Assembly (NCBI RefSeq): GCF_003515945.1
Contig: NZ_QWLM01000001.1
Span: forward strand, 276,641 to 340,640
Origin: Dermacoccus abyssi
GTDB taxonomy: Bacteria; Actinomycetota; Actinomycetes; Actinomycetales; Dermatophilaceae
Direction of reading: 5' to 3'
DNA length: 64,000 nucleotides
How positions within the stretch are numbered: position 1 is the stretch's first letter; each line of letters begins with the position of its first letter. A model generated the notes under the pieces. It had not been told where the DNA came from, did not search any database, and was given only the letters and a program-made list of their open reading frames with translations. Made by a program: the position numbers and the translations under genes. Positions 27,408 through 35,963 of this stretch are shown in pieces.

Positions 27408-29393
27408 TCAGAAGATGCGAACGCGCTCGTCCTCGTCGATCCACATGCCGTCGCCGGGCTTCACGTCGAACGCCTCGACGAACTCGGTGAGGTTGCGAGC
27501 GGCGTTGGCGCGCACATCCATCGGCGAGTGCGGGTCGATGGCGAGCAGGCGCTTGGCCTCGGCCTCACGGGCGACGCCGCTCCACACCTGTGCCCAGCCG
27601 AGGAAGAAGCGCTGCGCGCCGGTGAAGCCCTCCAGCACGGGCGCAGGGGCTTCTTCGCAGGCGATGGTGTACGCCTTGTAGCCGATCGTCAGGCCGCCGA
27701 GGTCACCGATGTTCTCGCCGACGGTGAGACCACCGTTGATCTTGACGCCCGGCGCGTCACGCGTCTCGTACTGGGAGAACTGCTCGATGAGCTTCTTCGC
27801 CAGGGCGTCGAACCGCTCGCGGTCGCCCTCGGTCCACCAGTCGACGAGTTCGCCGTCGCCGTTGAAGCGCGAACCCTGATCGTCGAAACCGTGGCCGAGC
27901 TCGTGCCCGATGACGGCGCCGATGCCGCCGTAGTTGACGGCGTCGTCGGCGTCCACGTCGAAGAACGGCGGCTGCAGGATGGCGGCCGGGAAGACGACCT
28001 CGTTCATCATCGGGTGGTAGTACGCGTTGACCGTCTGCGGGCTCATGAGCCACTCGGTACGGTCGATAGGGCCGCCGATCTTGGCGAGCTGGTAGTCGGT
28101 CTCGAACGACGCCGAACGCTTGACGTTGCCGACGAGGTCATCGGCGAGGATCTGCAGTTCGGAGAAGTCACGCCACTTGTCGGGGTAGCCGATCTTGGGC
28201 GTGAACCGGTCGAGCTTCTCGAGGGCCTTGGCCTGCGTCTCCTCGCTCATCCACGCGCTCTCGCGGAAGCTGCGGCGGAAGGCCTCGACGAGGTTGTCGA
28301 CGAGTTCGACCATGCGCTCCTTGGCCTTGGGCGGGAAGTGGCGCTCGACGTAGAGCTTGCCCGCCTCCTCGCCGAGCACGCCCTCGACGAGGCCGACGCC
28401 GCGCTTCCAGCGCTCACGCAGCTGCGGCGTTCCCGACAGTGCGCGACCCGCGAAGTCGAAGCGCTCCTCGACGATGTCGTCGGTGAGGTAGCTGGCGAAC
28501 GACGTCACGAGGTGCCACGTCATCCACGCCTTCCAGTCCTCGACGTCACGCTCGGCGAACAACTCGCCCAGGGCCTCGAAGTAGCTCGGCTGGCCGACGA
28601 CCACGTTCGCGAACGCGCCGTCCGGCACGACCTGACCCTCGAGCCACGCGTCGATGTCGAACGCGCCGAAGAGGTCACGCAGTTCCTCGAGCGAGTAGCG
28701 GTTGTAGCTCTTGACGGCGTCGCGGGTGGAGACGTTGTCCCAGTGGTGCTTCGCGAGGGCCTTCTCGAGCTCGTAAACGCGCGGGGCGACCTCGTCGGCG
28801 TTCTCGACGCCCACGAGCGTCAGGAGACGTTCCATGTGAGCGGTGTACTTGTCGCGAATCTCGGCGTACTGCTCCTCGCGGTAGTAGGCCTCGTCGGGCA
28901 GGCCCAGGCCGCTCTGGCCGAGGTAGACGATGTACTCGTCGCTGTTCTTCGCATCGGCGCTGACGTAGAAGCCGAACAGGCCGCCCATGCCGTAGCGCTC
29001 GAGGTGGCCGAGCAGCATGAGCAGGTCACGCTTGTCGGTGAGGCCGGCGATGACGGCGAGGTCCTCGAGGATCGGCGACGTTCCGAGGGTGGCGATGCGC
29101 TCGGTGTCCATGAACGAGCGGTAGAGGTCGCCTACCTTCTGCGTGGCGGGCCCCGCGTCCGTTCCGTCGTTCTCGGCGGCCTCGGCCTTGCCCGCAGCTT
29201 CCTCGATGATGTCGCGCATGGCCTTCTCACTCGCCTCGCGCAGCATGTCGAAGGCGCCGTAGCGCGATTTGTCCTCGGGAATCGGGTGGTTGGCCACCCA
29301 CGTGTTGTTGACGTGCGCGAACAGGTCGTCCTGCGGGCGCACGTCCGGGTCGAAGCTGGTCACGTCCAGGCCGGAGTTGATCTTGCTCGTCAT
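27408..29393 (-). CDS. M13 family zinc metallopeptidase (PepO/neprilysin type)
   Basis: 661 aa, the usual length for bacterial PepO. The zinc motif HELGH is at about 497-501 (AVIGHELGHGFDDQG) and the third ligand in GENIGDLGGL about 55 residues later. Substrate-side motifs NAYYHPMMNEVVFPA and CHAR-like FFLGWAQVWSG are present. There is no signal peptide or N-terminal membrane anchor, so the enzyme should be cytoplasmic, unlike mammalian neprilysin. It probably degrades small peptides. Monocistronic in appearance. Confidence 0.92.
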   Translation of the reverse strand: MTSKINSGLDVTSFDPDVRPQDDLFAHVNNTWVANHPIPEDKSRYGAFDMLREASEKAMRDIIEEAAGKAEAAENDGTDAGPATQKVGDLYRSFMDTERIATLGTSPILEDLAVIAGLTDKRDLLMLLGHLERYGMGGLFGFYVSADAKNSDEYIVYLGQSGLGLPDEAYYREEQYAEIRDKYTAHMERLLTLVGVENADEVAPRVYELEKALAKHHWDNVSTRDAVKSYNRYSLEELRDLFGAFDIDAWLEGQVVPDGAFANVVVGQPSYFEALGELFAERDVEDWKAWMTWHLVTSFASYLTDDIVEERFDFAGRALSGTPQLRERWKRGVGLVEGVLGEEAGKLYVERHFPPKAKERMVELVDNLVEAFRRSFRESAWMSEETQAKALEKLDRFTPKIGYPDKWRDFSELQILADDLVGNVKRSASFETDYQLAKIGGPIDRTEWLMSPQTVNAYYHPMMNEVVFPAAILQPPFFDVDADDAVNYGGIGAVIGHELGHGFDDQGSRFNGDGELVDWWTEGDRERFDALAKKLIEQFSQYETRDAPGVKINGGLTVGENIGDLGGLTIGYKAYTIACEEAPAPVLEGFTGAQRFFLGWAQVWSGVAREAEAKRLLAIDPHSPMDVRANAARNLTEFVEAFDVKPGDGMWIDEDERVRIF

Positions 29394-29482
29394 GCCCCTA
29401 CCTTCTCACCCCGGGCTGACAGCGAACGCCGCCGCGAGTCCGAGGACCCACGGCGACGTTCGGCAGGAAGGAGGTTCGAGCC

Positions 29483-30886
29483 TCAGCGCGCCGGTTCGAC
29501 GACCTCGACGACGTCGTCGTCGAGGTCGACGATGCCCGGCAGCGCGTTGGGGTCGTCCCGCACCTCCTTGGGGTTGGTCTCGGGTAGGAGGAACGCCCCG
29601 ACGGCGGTGAGTACGCCGAGGAGCACCATGTAGGCCGCGATGCCGTTCGTGCTGCCCGTCTTCTCGATGACCGTGGCCATGATCATCGGCGTCGGGCCGG
29701 CCAGCGCGATCGCGGACAGCTGGTAGGCCAGCGACATGCCCGAGTAGCGCATCTTGGGGTGGAAGATCTCACCGAGGTACGCCGCCAGCGGTCCGTAGAT
29801 CGAGGACTGGAAGAAGCTCGTGATGAACGAACCGACGGCGAACAACGCGAGGCTCTTCGTGTTCATGAGCGCGAAATACGGGAAGATCGACAGCGCCAGA
29901 CCGATGCCGGACCACAGCACGACGGGCTTGCGGCCGACCCTGTCCGACAGAGCACCCGCGAACAGGATGACCGGGATGTTGAACAACGAGATGACGAGCA
30001 TGATCGCCAGCAGCGAGTCACGCGACATGCCCAGGTCGCTGGAGGCATAGCTCAACGAACCGACGATGCCGACGTAGAACATCGCGTTCGTGCCGCCCAT
30101 CATGAGGCAGCCGAGCAGGATGCGCTTCCAGCCCTTCTTGACCACCTCGAACACCGGTGCCTGCTTGCCGACCTGAGCAGCGCGCTTGGCTGCGCGCTCC
30201 TGGAGCACCTTGAACTCGGCCGAGTCCTCGACCCGCTTGTGGATGAACAGGCCCAGCGGGAACAGCACGGCGCTGAGGAGGAACGGGATGCGCCAGCCCC
30301 AGTCGAGGAAGGCCTTGGCCGAGACGAAGTGCGAGACCGTGAGGAAGGCGAGGTTGCCCAGGATGACGCCGATCGGCACACCCATCTGCCCGAAGGTTCC
30401 CGCGTAGCCGCGCTTCTTCGGGCCTTCGGATTCGGTGAGCAGCAGGATGATGCCGCCCCACTGACCACCCGCCGCGAGGCCCTGCACGAAGCGCAGGAGC
30501 ACGAGGAGGATCGGCGCCGCGACACCGATCGTCGCGGCGGTCGGCAGGAGGCCGATGCCGAACGTCGCGATTCCCATGGCGAAGATGCAGAAGACGACGA
30601 CGGGCTTGCGCCCGATCTTGTCGCCGTAGTGCCCAGCGAGGATGCCTCCGAGCGGGCGGGCGAGGAAGGCCGCCCAGAAGGTGCCGAAGGAGAGCAGCGT
30701 GCCCGTCAGGGCCGAGCTGTCCGGGAAGAAGATGTGCGGGAAGACGAGTGCGGCGGCGGTACCGAAGATGAAGAAGTCGTACCACTCGATCGAACTGCTC
30801 AGCAGACTCGAGATGAGCAGTTGGCGACGCCGTTTCGCAGGGATGGCTTGGACGGCGTCGCTCACGGCTGCCGAGGTGTCGGCCAT
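29483..30886 (-). CDS. Metabolite:H+ symporter (MHS) family MFS transporter
   Basis: Twelve-helix MFS protein, 467 aa. SSIEWYDFFIFGTAAALVF at about 27-45 and the loop motifs GDKIGRKPVV (2/3) and SDRVGRKPVV (8/9) are typical of MHS carriers such as ProP, KgtP and ShiA. I chose ATG 30886 because AAGGAG lies 5-10 nt before it; an upstream in-frame start is less likely. Substrate probably an organic acid or osmolyte, but not determinable here. Confidence 0.87.
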   Translation of the reverse strand: MADTSAAVSDAVQAIPAKRRRQLLISSLLSSSIEWYDFFIFGTAAALVFPHIFFPDSSALTGTLLSFGTFWAAFLARPLGGILAGHYGDKIGRKPVVVFCIFAMGIATFGIGLLPTAATIGVAAPILLVLLRFVQGLAAGGQWGGIILLLTESEGPKKRGYAGTFGQMGVPIGVILGNLAFLTVSHFVSAKAFLDWGWRIPFLLSAVLFPLGLFIHKRVEDSAEFKVLQERAAKRAAQVGKQAPVFEVVKKGWKRILLGCLMMGGTNAMFYVGIVGSLSYASSDLGMSRDSLLAIMLVISLFNIPVILFAGALSDRVGRKPVVLWSGIGLALSIFPYFALMNTKSLALFAVGSFITSFFQSSIYGPLAAYLGEIFHPKMRYSGMSLAYQLSAIALAGPTPMIMATVIEKTGSTNGIAAYMVLLGVLTAVGAFLLPETNPKEVRDDPNALPGIVDLDDDVVEVVEPAR

Positions 30887-31143
30887 GGGAACTCCTTCAA
30901 TGACATTGAGGCGCGGGGCGATTCGAGCGCGAGCGGAGTCGCACGGTCGTTCAACCAATGTGTCCTGTGCCACATTGCAGGGTCAATAGCCGTTGCCAAT
31001 TTGTTACTAACTGACCAACTGTCAATAGCGGGTGCGCGGGGGCGGCTCGGGCCGGGCGCGCTCCCCCACCCAAGGCCGGAATGGCCCCGCGCCCCTCGTC
31101 GTTAGGCTGAGAGAACCCAGACATCCGGCGAAAGGGCCATCAC
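30887..31143. promoter_or_regulatory. Divergent intergenic region (MHS transporter / XPB helicase)
   Basis: 257 bp with a clearly AT-richer core (about 30975-31030) in an otherwise GC-rich window, fitting promoters for both directions. It contains the small dyad GTTACTAAC (31003-31011) and a direct repeat GTCAATAGC at 30982 and 31021, 39 bp apart. A regulator site is possible; I cannot name the protein. Confidence 0.4.
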
Positions 31144-32775
31144 GTGCCGAACGGCGCACTCATCGTCCAGAGTGACCGCACGATCCTGCTCGAAGTCGAC
31201 CACGAGAATGCCGAGGCGGCCCGCCGGGCCATTGCGCCGTTCGCCGAGTTGGAGCGCGCGCCGGAGCACGTGCACACCTACCGCGTCACGCCGCTCGGCC
31301 TCTGGAACGCTCGCGCTGCCGGCCTCGACGCCGAAACCGTCGTCGACGCGCTCATCACACACAGCCGTTTCCCCGTGCCGCAGTCCCTCCTGCTCGACGT
31401 GGCCGAGACGATGGATCGCTACGGGCGCCTCGTGCTCGAGAAGGACGGCGAACAGCTCGTCCTGCACTCCACGGACAAGCCCGTGCTCGAAGAGGTGCTG
31501 CGCCACAAGAGGATCAAGCCCCTCGTCGGCGAACGCCTCGACGAGCTGACGGTCGTCGTCCACCCGAGCGAGCGGGGCGCGATCAAGCAGGAACTCATCA
31601 AGGTTGGCTGGCCCGCGGAGGACCGGGCGGGCTTCGTCGACGGCGAGGCCCACCCGATCGATCTCGACACCTCCGGCTGGCAGCTGCGCCCCTACCAGGC
31701 GCAGGCCGTCGACGGTTTCTGGGACGGCGGCAGCGGGGTCGTCGTCCTGCCGTGTGGTGCCGGCAAGACGCTCGTCGGCGCGGGCGCGATGGCGAAGGCC
31801 AAGGCGACGACGCTCATCCTGGTGACGAACACCGTCAGCGCCCGCCAGTGGCGCGACGAACTCCTCAAGCGCACCTCGCTCACCGAGGACGAGATCGGCG
31901 AGTACTCCGGTGCGCGCAAGGAGATCCGCCCGGTGACGATCGCGACGTACCAGGTGCTCACGCTCAAGCGGAAGGGCGTCTACCCGCACCTCGAACTGCT
32001 CGACGCGCGCGACTGGGGCCTCGTCGTCTACGACGAGGTCCATCTGCTGCCCGCGCCGATCTTCCGTATGACGGCCGACCTCCAGGCCCGCCGCCGCCTC
32101 GGCCTGACGGCCACGCTCGTGCGCGAGGACAACCGTGAGGACGACGTGTTCTCCCTCATCGGCCCCAAGCGTTACGACGCGCCGTGGAAGGACATCGAGA
32201 GCCAGGGCTACATCGCGCCGGCCGACTGCGTGGAGGTGCGCGTGGGCCTGTCCGACGCCGACCGCATGGCCTACGCGACGACGGAGCCCGACGAGCGTTA
32301 CCGCTTCGCGTCCTGCGCGACGGTGAAGGACCCGGTGGTCGAGCGCATCGTCACGCAGCACGAGGGCGCACCGACGCTCGTCATCGGGCAGTACCTCGAC
32401 CAGCTCGAGACGATCGCGAATCGCCTCGACGCCGACCTCATCACCGGCGAGACGTCCGTCGCGGTGCGTCAGAAGTTGTTCCAGCAGTTCCGTGACGGCG
32501 AGATCACCAAGCTCGTCGTCTCCAAGGTGGCGAACTTCTCGATCGACCTGCCAGAGGCGAGCGTCGCCGTCCAGATCTCCGGAACGTTCGGTTCACGCCA
32601 GGAGGAGGCCCAGCGCCTCGGGCGCGTGCTGCGACCGAAGGCGGACGGGCGCACGGCGCACTTCTATTCGATCGTCACGCGCGACACCGTGGATGCCGAC
32701 TTCGCCGCCCACCGACAGCGCTTCCTCGCCGAGCAGGGCTACGCCTACCGCATCGTCGACGAGAGCGACATCTGA
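31144..32775 (+). CDS. XPB/Ssl2-type DEAD/DEAH DNA helicase
   Basis: SF2 helicase of the bacterial XPB family, 543 aa. Domains in order: N-terminal damage-recognition-like region (1-180), Walker A LPCGAGKTLVG (about 202-212), DEVH box YDEVHLLPAP (about 296), LGLTATLVREDNREDD with the XPB RED motif (about 318), C-terminal helicase domain with QRLGRVLRPK (about 489). GTG start. Known XPB proteins unwind 3'-5' and act in repair; the mycobacterial enzyme is dispensable for UV survival, so the exact role is open. Confidence 0.92.
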   Translation: MPNGALIVQSDRTILLEVDHENAEAARRAIAPFAELERAPEHVHTYRVTPLGLWNARAAGLDAETVVDALITHSRFPVPQSLLLDVAETMDRYGRLVLEKDGEQLVLHSTDKPVLEEVLRHKRIKPLVGERLDELTVVVHPSERGAIKQELIKVGWPAEDRAGFVDGEAHPIDLDTSGWQLRPYQAQAVDGFWDGGSGVVVLPCGAGKTLVGAGAMAKAKATTLILVTNTVSARQWRDELLKRTSLTEDEIGEYSGARKEIRPVTIATYQVLTLKRKGVYPHLELLDARDWGLVVYDEVHLLPAPIFRMTADLQARRRLGLTATLVREDNREDDVFSLIGPKRYDAPWKDIESQGYIAPADCVEVRVGLSDADRMAYATTEPDERYRFASCATVKDPVVERIVTQHEGAPTLVIGQYLDQLETIANRLDADLITGETSVAVRQKLFQQFRDGEITKLVVSKVANFSIDLPEASVAVQISGTFGSRQEEAQRLGRVLRPKADGRTAHFYSIVTRDTVDADFAAHRQRFLAEQGYAYRIVDESDI

Positions 32776-32832
32776 GGTCAGCTGCGCCAACGCGTTCGCC
32801 GCGCCTGCACGGTGTTGATGACCGTCAGGACG

Positions 32833-32901
32833 CTGACGCCGAAAGTGCAGGTTGTGCGCGATACTTCATGCACAACCTGCACTTTTCCGCATCACGTGAC
32901 G
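32833..32901. repeat. Palindromic 69-bp repeat, copy 1 (left of DUF559 gene)
   Basis: Contains a perfect 16-bp stem (AAAGTGCAGGTTGTGC, 32842-32857, with its complement at 32870-32885) around a 12-nt loop, bounded by TGACG at both ends. It matches copy 2 at 33864-33932 at 64 of 69 positions. It could serve as terminator of the XPB gene, but the near-identical second copy on the other side of the DUF559 gene points to a mobile or recombined origin. Confidence 0.75.
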
Positions 32902-32964
32902 GTTGACGACGGGTTGTCTACAGGGTCTCTGCGGCGCCCACGTTCGAGCAGCCACAGTGGCGGC

Positions 32965-33867
32965 ATGGACCTTCCGCCGGGCGCTCCCCTGACGACCGCC
33001 GCCCTCACTGCGCTGGGGTACGACGCCCACGCGCGCCGACGCCTCTGTTCCAGCGGGCACCTGCGACGCATCACCCACGGCGTCTATGTCGTCGCCAAAG
33101 CTGCGCCTGCGACGTTCGCCGAACAGCGGAGGCAGTACCTCCAGCGGGCGGGCGCCCTCATGGCGGCACTCCCCGGCACGTATCTCGTCGGCCCGAGCGC
33201 CTGTCTGGCACAAAATCTCCCGCTGCTGAACCCACCGTCAGCCATTCATCTGTCCCGGGAGCGACAGCTCCACTCGAACCGAGCGGGCGTCGTTTCGCGT
33301 CGTCCGTGGCCGCATTCCGTCGAGCCGGTCGACGGCCTCATGACGCAGCAGGCGACGGCGGCCGTCATCGAGATCGCGGCACTCGAGGGGACGTTGGCCG
33401 GTCTCGTTCCCGCCGACGTCGCCGCACGCCGCGGCCTCTTGCTCGACGCCGATGCGCTCCTCGACGCCTGGGGTCGACGCAGGGGCAACACCCACGCCCG
33501 AGCGGCATTGGCCCTCGCGGACGGTCGACGCGAGTCGGTGCTCGAGACACGGGTCGCGTGGGCGGCTGCGCTCGAAGGCATCGCCCTCGACCCGCAACTG
33601 CGAGTCCTCGACGAACGCGGAGGGTTCGTCGCCCGAGCGGACTTCGTCGTGCGCGGGCATCGCGTCATCGTCGAGGTCGACGGGTTGGGCAAGTACCGTC
33701 ACGACGGCGACCTACGGGCGGAGAAGCTTCGTCAGAGCGACCTGGAACGTCTCGGGTGGGTCGTCGTGAGGATCATGGCGAGAGACATCGACGCCGGCCG
33801 GGTGGGCGCGCTCCTGCGCGACGCCATCCGTCACGCCGACGCGCTCTTCGGCCCGTCAGCTGCCTGA
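32965..33867 (+). CDS. DUF559 / AbiEi-like protein with PD-(D/E)XK endonuclease-type C-terminus
   Basis: 300 aa from ATG 32965. The N-terminal winged-helix part (LGYDAHARRRLCSSGHLRRITHGVYV) resembles the AbiEi antitoxin N-terminus. The C-terminal DUF559 domain has RADFVVRGHRVIVEVDG, giving the Asp and ExD acidic pair of VSR-like nucleases, then KYRHDGDLRAEKLRQSDLE and LGWVVVRIMARDI. No partner toxin (AbiEii) is adjacent. The gene is enclosed by two copies of a 69-bp palindromic repeat; its stop codon lies inside copy 2. Activity is inferred only. Confidence 0.78.
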   Translation: MDLPPGAPLTTAALTALGYDAHARRRLCSSGHLRRITHGVYVVAKAAPATFAEQRRQYLQRAGALMAALPGTYLVGPSACLAQNLPLLNPPSAIHLSRERQLHSNRAGVVSRRPWPHSVEPVDGLMTQQATAAVIEIAALEGTLAGLVPADVAARRGLLLDADALLDAWGRRRGNTHARAALALADGRRESVLETRVAWAAALEGIALDPQLRVLDERGGFVARADFVVRGHRVIVEVDGLGKYRHDGDLRAEKLRQSDLERLGWVVVRIMARDIDAGRVGALLRDAIRHADALFGPSAA

Positions 33868-33932
33868 CGCCAAAAGTGCAGGTTGTGCACGATATTTCAT
33901 GCACAACCTGCACTTTTCCGCATCAACTGACG
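33864..33932. repeat. Palindromic 69-bp repeat, copy 2 (right of DUF559 gene)
   Basis: A perfect 17-bp stem, 33872-33888 with 33901-33917, and a 12-nt loop. Same order and outer TGACG pentamers as copy 1, with five substitutions, three of them transitions and all outside the paired core. It overlaps the DUF559 stop codon and lies just before the convergent DUF2530 gene end, so it may act as a bidirectional terminator. Confidence 0.75.
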
Positions 33933-33938
33933 CAGGGG

Positions 33939-34355
33939 TCAGGCCGCTTCGGCGTTCCCTCGCCCACGACGCACGTACGCCCAACCCATGAAGCCGAGCA
34001 GGATGCCGGCGACGCAGGTCCACGGCCACCAGTGCCGGTCGCCCTCGTGAAGGGCCGGCACGAGCAGCGTCACGACGAGCGCGAGCGCCCACACGGCGAT
34101 GCCACCGAGGATGACCCGGGCGGTGTCGAGGTGAAGCGGTTGCGGCTTCGGAATGACGGTGTCGCCGCCGGTGAAGAAACGCTCGTAGGGCGACTCCTCG
34201 GGCGGGGGCGCACCCTCCTGGGGCAGACGGACGCCGGCCTCGTACGACATGGAGACCTCGGCGCGCTCGCGCATCTCCCGCGCGCGCTCCACCGAACGGG
34301 GCGTCGCGCCGTCCGGGCGCGGTTCGCGCGCACGACGGGAGGGGTCTGGTGTCAC
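33939..34355 (-). CDS. DUF2530 domain-containing membrane protein
   Basis: 138 aa with two transmembrane helices near the C-terminus (about 80-102 and 108-128). KPQPLHLDTARVILGGIAVW is the family opening. The first 70 residues are charged and Pro-rich and probably cytoplasmic. GTG start at 34355. Function unknown; the family is actinobacterial and is commonly found near NCS2 permease genes, as here (divergent, 85 bp). Confidence 0.72.
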   Translation of the reverse strand: MTPDPSRRAREPRPDGATPRSVERAREMRERAEVSMSYEAGVRLPQEGAPPPEESPYERFFTGGDTVIPKPQPLHLDTARVILGGIAVWALALVVTLLVPALHEGDRHWWPWTCVAGILLGFMGWAYVRRGRGNAEAA

Positions 34356-34440
34356 GGCGTCCAGCCTAGTTCACGGCCTGGAGCGCCCACCCCTCGGCGC
34401 CGAACACGGGCACGCTCCCGCACGAAATACCATCAGTGCC

Positions 34441-35913
34441 ATGTCGAGCACACCCATGACTGCCCAGCCCGGGGGCGCACCGTCCGGCGCACTGGACCGC
34501 TACTTCAAGATCACCGAGCGCGGTTCCACCGTCGGTCGCGAGATCCGCGGCGGTCTGGTCACGTTCTTCACGATGGCTTACATCATCGTGCTCAACCCGC
34601 TCATCATCGGCACCCAGGCCGACTCGACGGGTCACTACATCGGAGGCGGCACCGAGCCGAACCTCACCGCCGTCGCCGCCGTGACGGCCCTCGTCGCCGG
34701 TCTCATGAGCATCCTCATGGGCAGCGTCGCCAAGTTCCCCATCGCCATCGCCACCGGCCTCGGCCTCAACGCGTTCCTCGCGTTCTCCGTCGCCAAGATC
34801 CCCGGCATGACGTGGAACGACGCGATGGGCCTCGTCGTCATCGAGGGATTCATCATCTTCCTGCTCGTCGTGAGCGGGTTCCGCAAGGCGCTGTTCGCCG
34901 CCATCCCCCGTTCGCTCAAGACCGCCATCTCGGTGGGTATCGGCCTGTTCATCTGCCTCGTCGCGCTTCACGACGCGGGCTTCAACTCCGCCGGTGGCGG
35001 CTTCCTCCAGCTCGGCCCGACGGGCAACCTGCAGGGCTGGCCGGTGCTCGTCTTCATCATCGGCGTGCTCCTCATCGCGGCGCTCATGGCGCGTCGTGTG
35101 CACGGTGCCATGCTCATCGGCATCATCGCCATGACGGCGCTGGCGCTCGTCATCGAGGGCGTCGCGGATCTGGGCGCGAAGGGTGAGAAGAACCCGACGG
35201 GCTGGTCGCTCACCATTCCGTCGATGCCGAAGGATCTGCTCACAGCCCCCGACTTCTCGATCATCGGCGACTTCTCCCTGACGGGTGCGTTCGCGAAGGT
35301 CGGCGCCATCTCCGCCATCCTCATCATCTTCACGCTTGTGCTCGGCGCGTTCTTCGACCTCATGGGAGCGATGTACGCGGTCGGCGCGGAAGGTGACCTG
35401 CTCGACGAGAACGGCGTTCCGGAGCACTCCGAGCGCATCATGGTGGTCGACTCGATCGCCGCGATGGCCGGTGGTGCGGGTTCGATCAGTTCGAACACGG
35501 CGTTCATCGAGTCGGCCTCGGGTGTGGGCGAGGGTGCCCGTACGGGTCTCGCATCCATCGTGACGGGCACGATGTTCCTGCTCGCGACGTTCCTGTCGCC
35601 GGTCGTCGGGATGGTGCCGTCGGAGGCTGCGGCCCCGGCGCTCGTCATCGTCGGTTACCTCATGATGACGCAGGCCACCGACATCGACTGGAAGAACATG
35701 GAGATTGGCCTGCCGGCCTTCCTCACGATGGCGCTCATGCCGTTCACGTATTCCATCGCGGTGGGTATCGGAGCAGGCTTCATCAGCTACGTGCTCATCA
35801 AGCTCGTCAAGGGCAAGCCGAAGGACGTGCACCCGCTCATGTACGTCGTGGCCGCGATGTTCGTCGTCTACTTCGCCATCGACCCGATCAAGCAGTTGCT
35901 CGGCGTGAGCTGA
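34441..35913 (+). CDS. NCS2 family purine permease (AzgA/PbuG type)
   Basis: Hypoxanthine/guanine/adenine uptake permease, 490 aa. REIRGGLVTFFTMAYIIVLN near residue 33, ATGLGLNAFLAFSV near 105 and the AzgA hallmark SSNTAFIESASGVGEGARTG near 345 are all present, with 12-14 predicted membrane helices. The frame is open upstream, but ATG 34441 (MSSTPMTAQPGG) gives the normal length. It ends in a shared terminator with the convergent ROK gene. Confidence 0.9.
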   Translation: MSSTPMTAQPGGAPSGALDRYFKITERGSTVGREIRGGLVTFFTMAYIIVLNPLIIGTQADSTGHYIGGGTEPNLTAVAAVTALVAGLMSILMGSVAKFPIAIATGLGLNAFLAFSVAKIPGMTWNDAMGLVVIEGFIIFLLVVSGFRKALFAAIPRSLKTAISVGIGLFICLVALHDAGFNSAGGGFLQLGPTGNLQGWPVLVFIIGVLLIAALMARRVHGAMLIGIIAMTALALVIEGVADLGAKGEKNPTGWSLTIPSMPKDLLTAPDFSIIGDFSLTGAFAKVGAISAILIIFTLVLGAFFDLMGAMYAVGAEGDLLDENGVPEHSERIMVVDSIAAMAGGAGSISSNTAFIESASGVGEGARTGLASIVTGTMFLLATFLSPVVGMVPSEAAAPALVIVGYLMMTQATDIDWKNMEIGLPAFLTMALMPFTYSIAVGIGAGFISYVLIKLVKGKPKDVHPLMYVVAAMFVVYFAIDPIKQLLGVS

Positions 35914-35932
35914 GCCTCCGACCAGCAATCGG

Positions 35933-35963
35933 ACCCGCGACCTCAAGCTAGGAGGTCGCGGGT
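35933..35963. terminator. Bidirectional terminator between the permease and ROK genes
   Basis: ACCCGCGACCTC (35933-35944) and GAGGTCGCGGGT (35952-35963) form a perfect 12-bp stem with a 7-nt loop. The ROK stop codon (TAG, 35950-35948) lies in the loop, so the dyad serves both converging transcripts. Confidence 0.7.

Noticed and set aside
27057..29633. 858-codon open frame on the plus strand
   Set aside because: Antisense to the M13 peptidase, whose HELGH motif and full length establish the coding strand.
32833..33932. CRISPR array or integron
   Set aside because: Only two palindromic repeats, spaced by a full gene, no regular short spacers and no cas or integrase gene.
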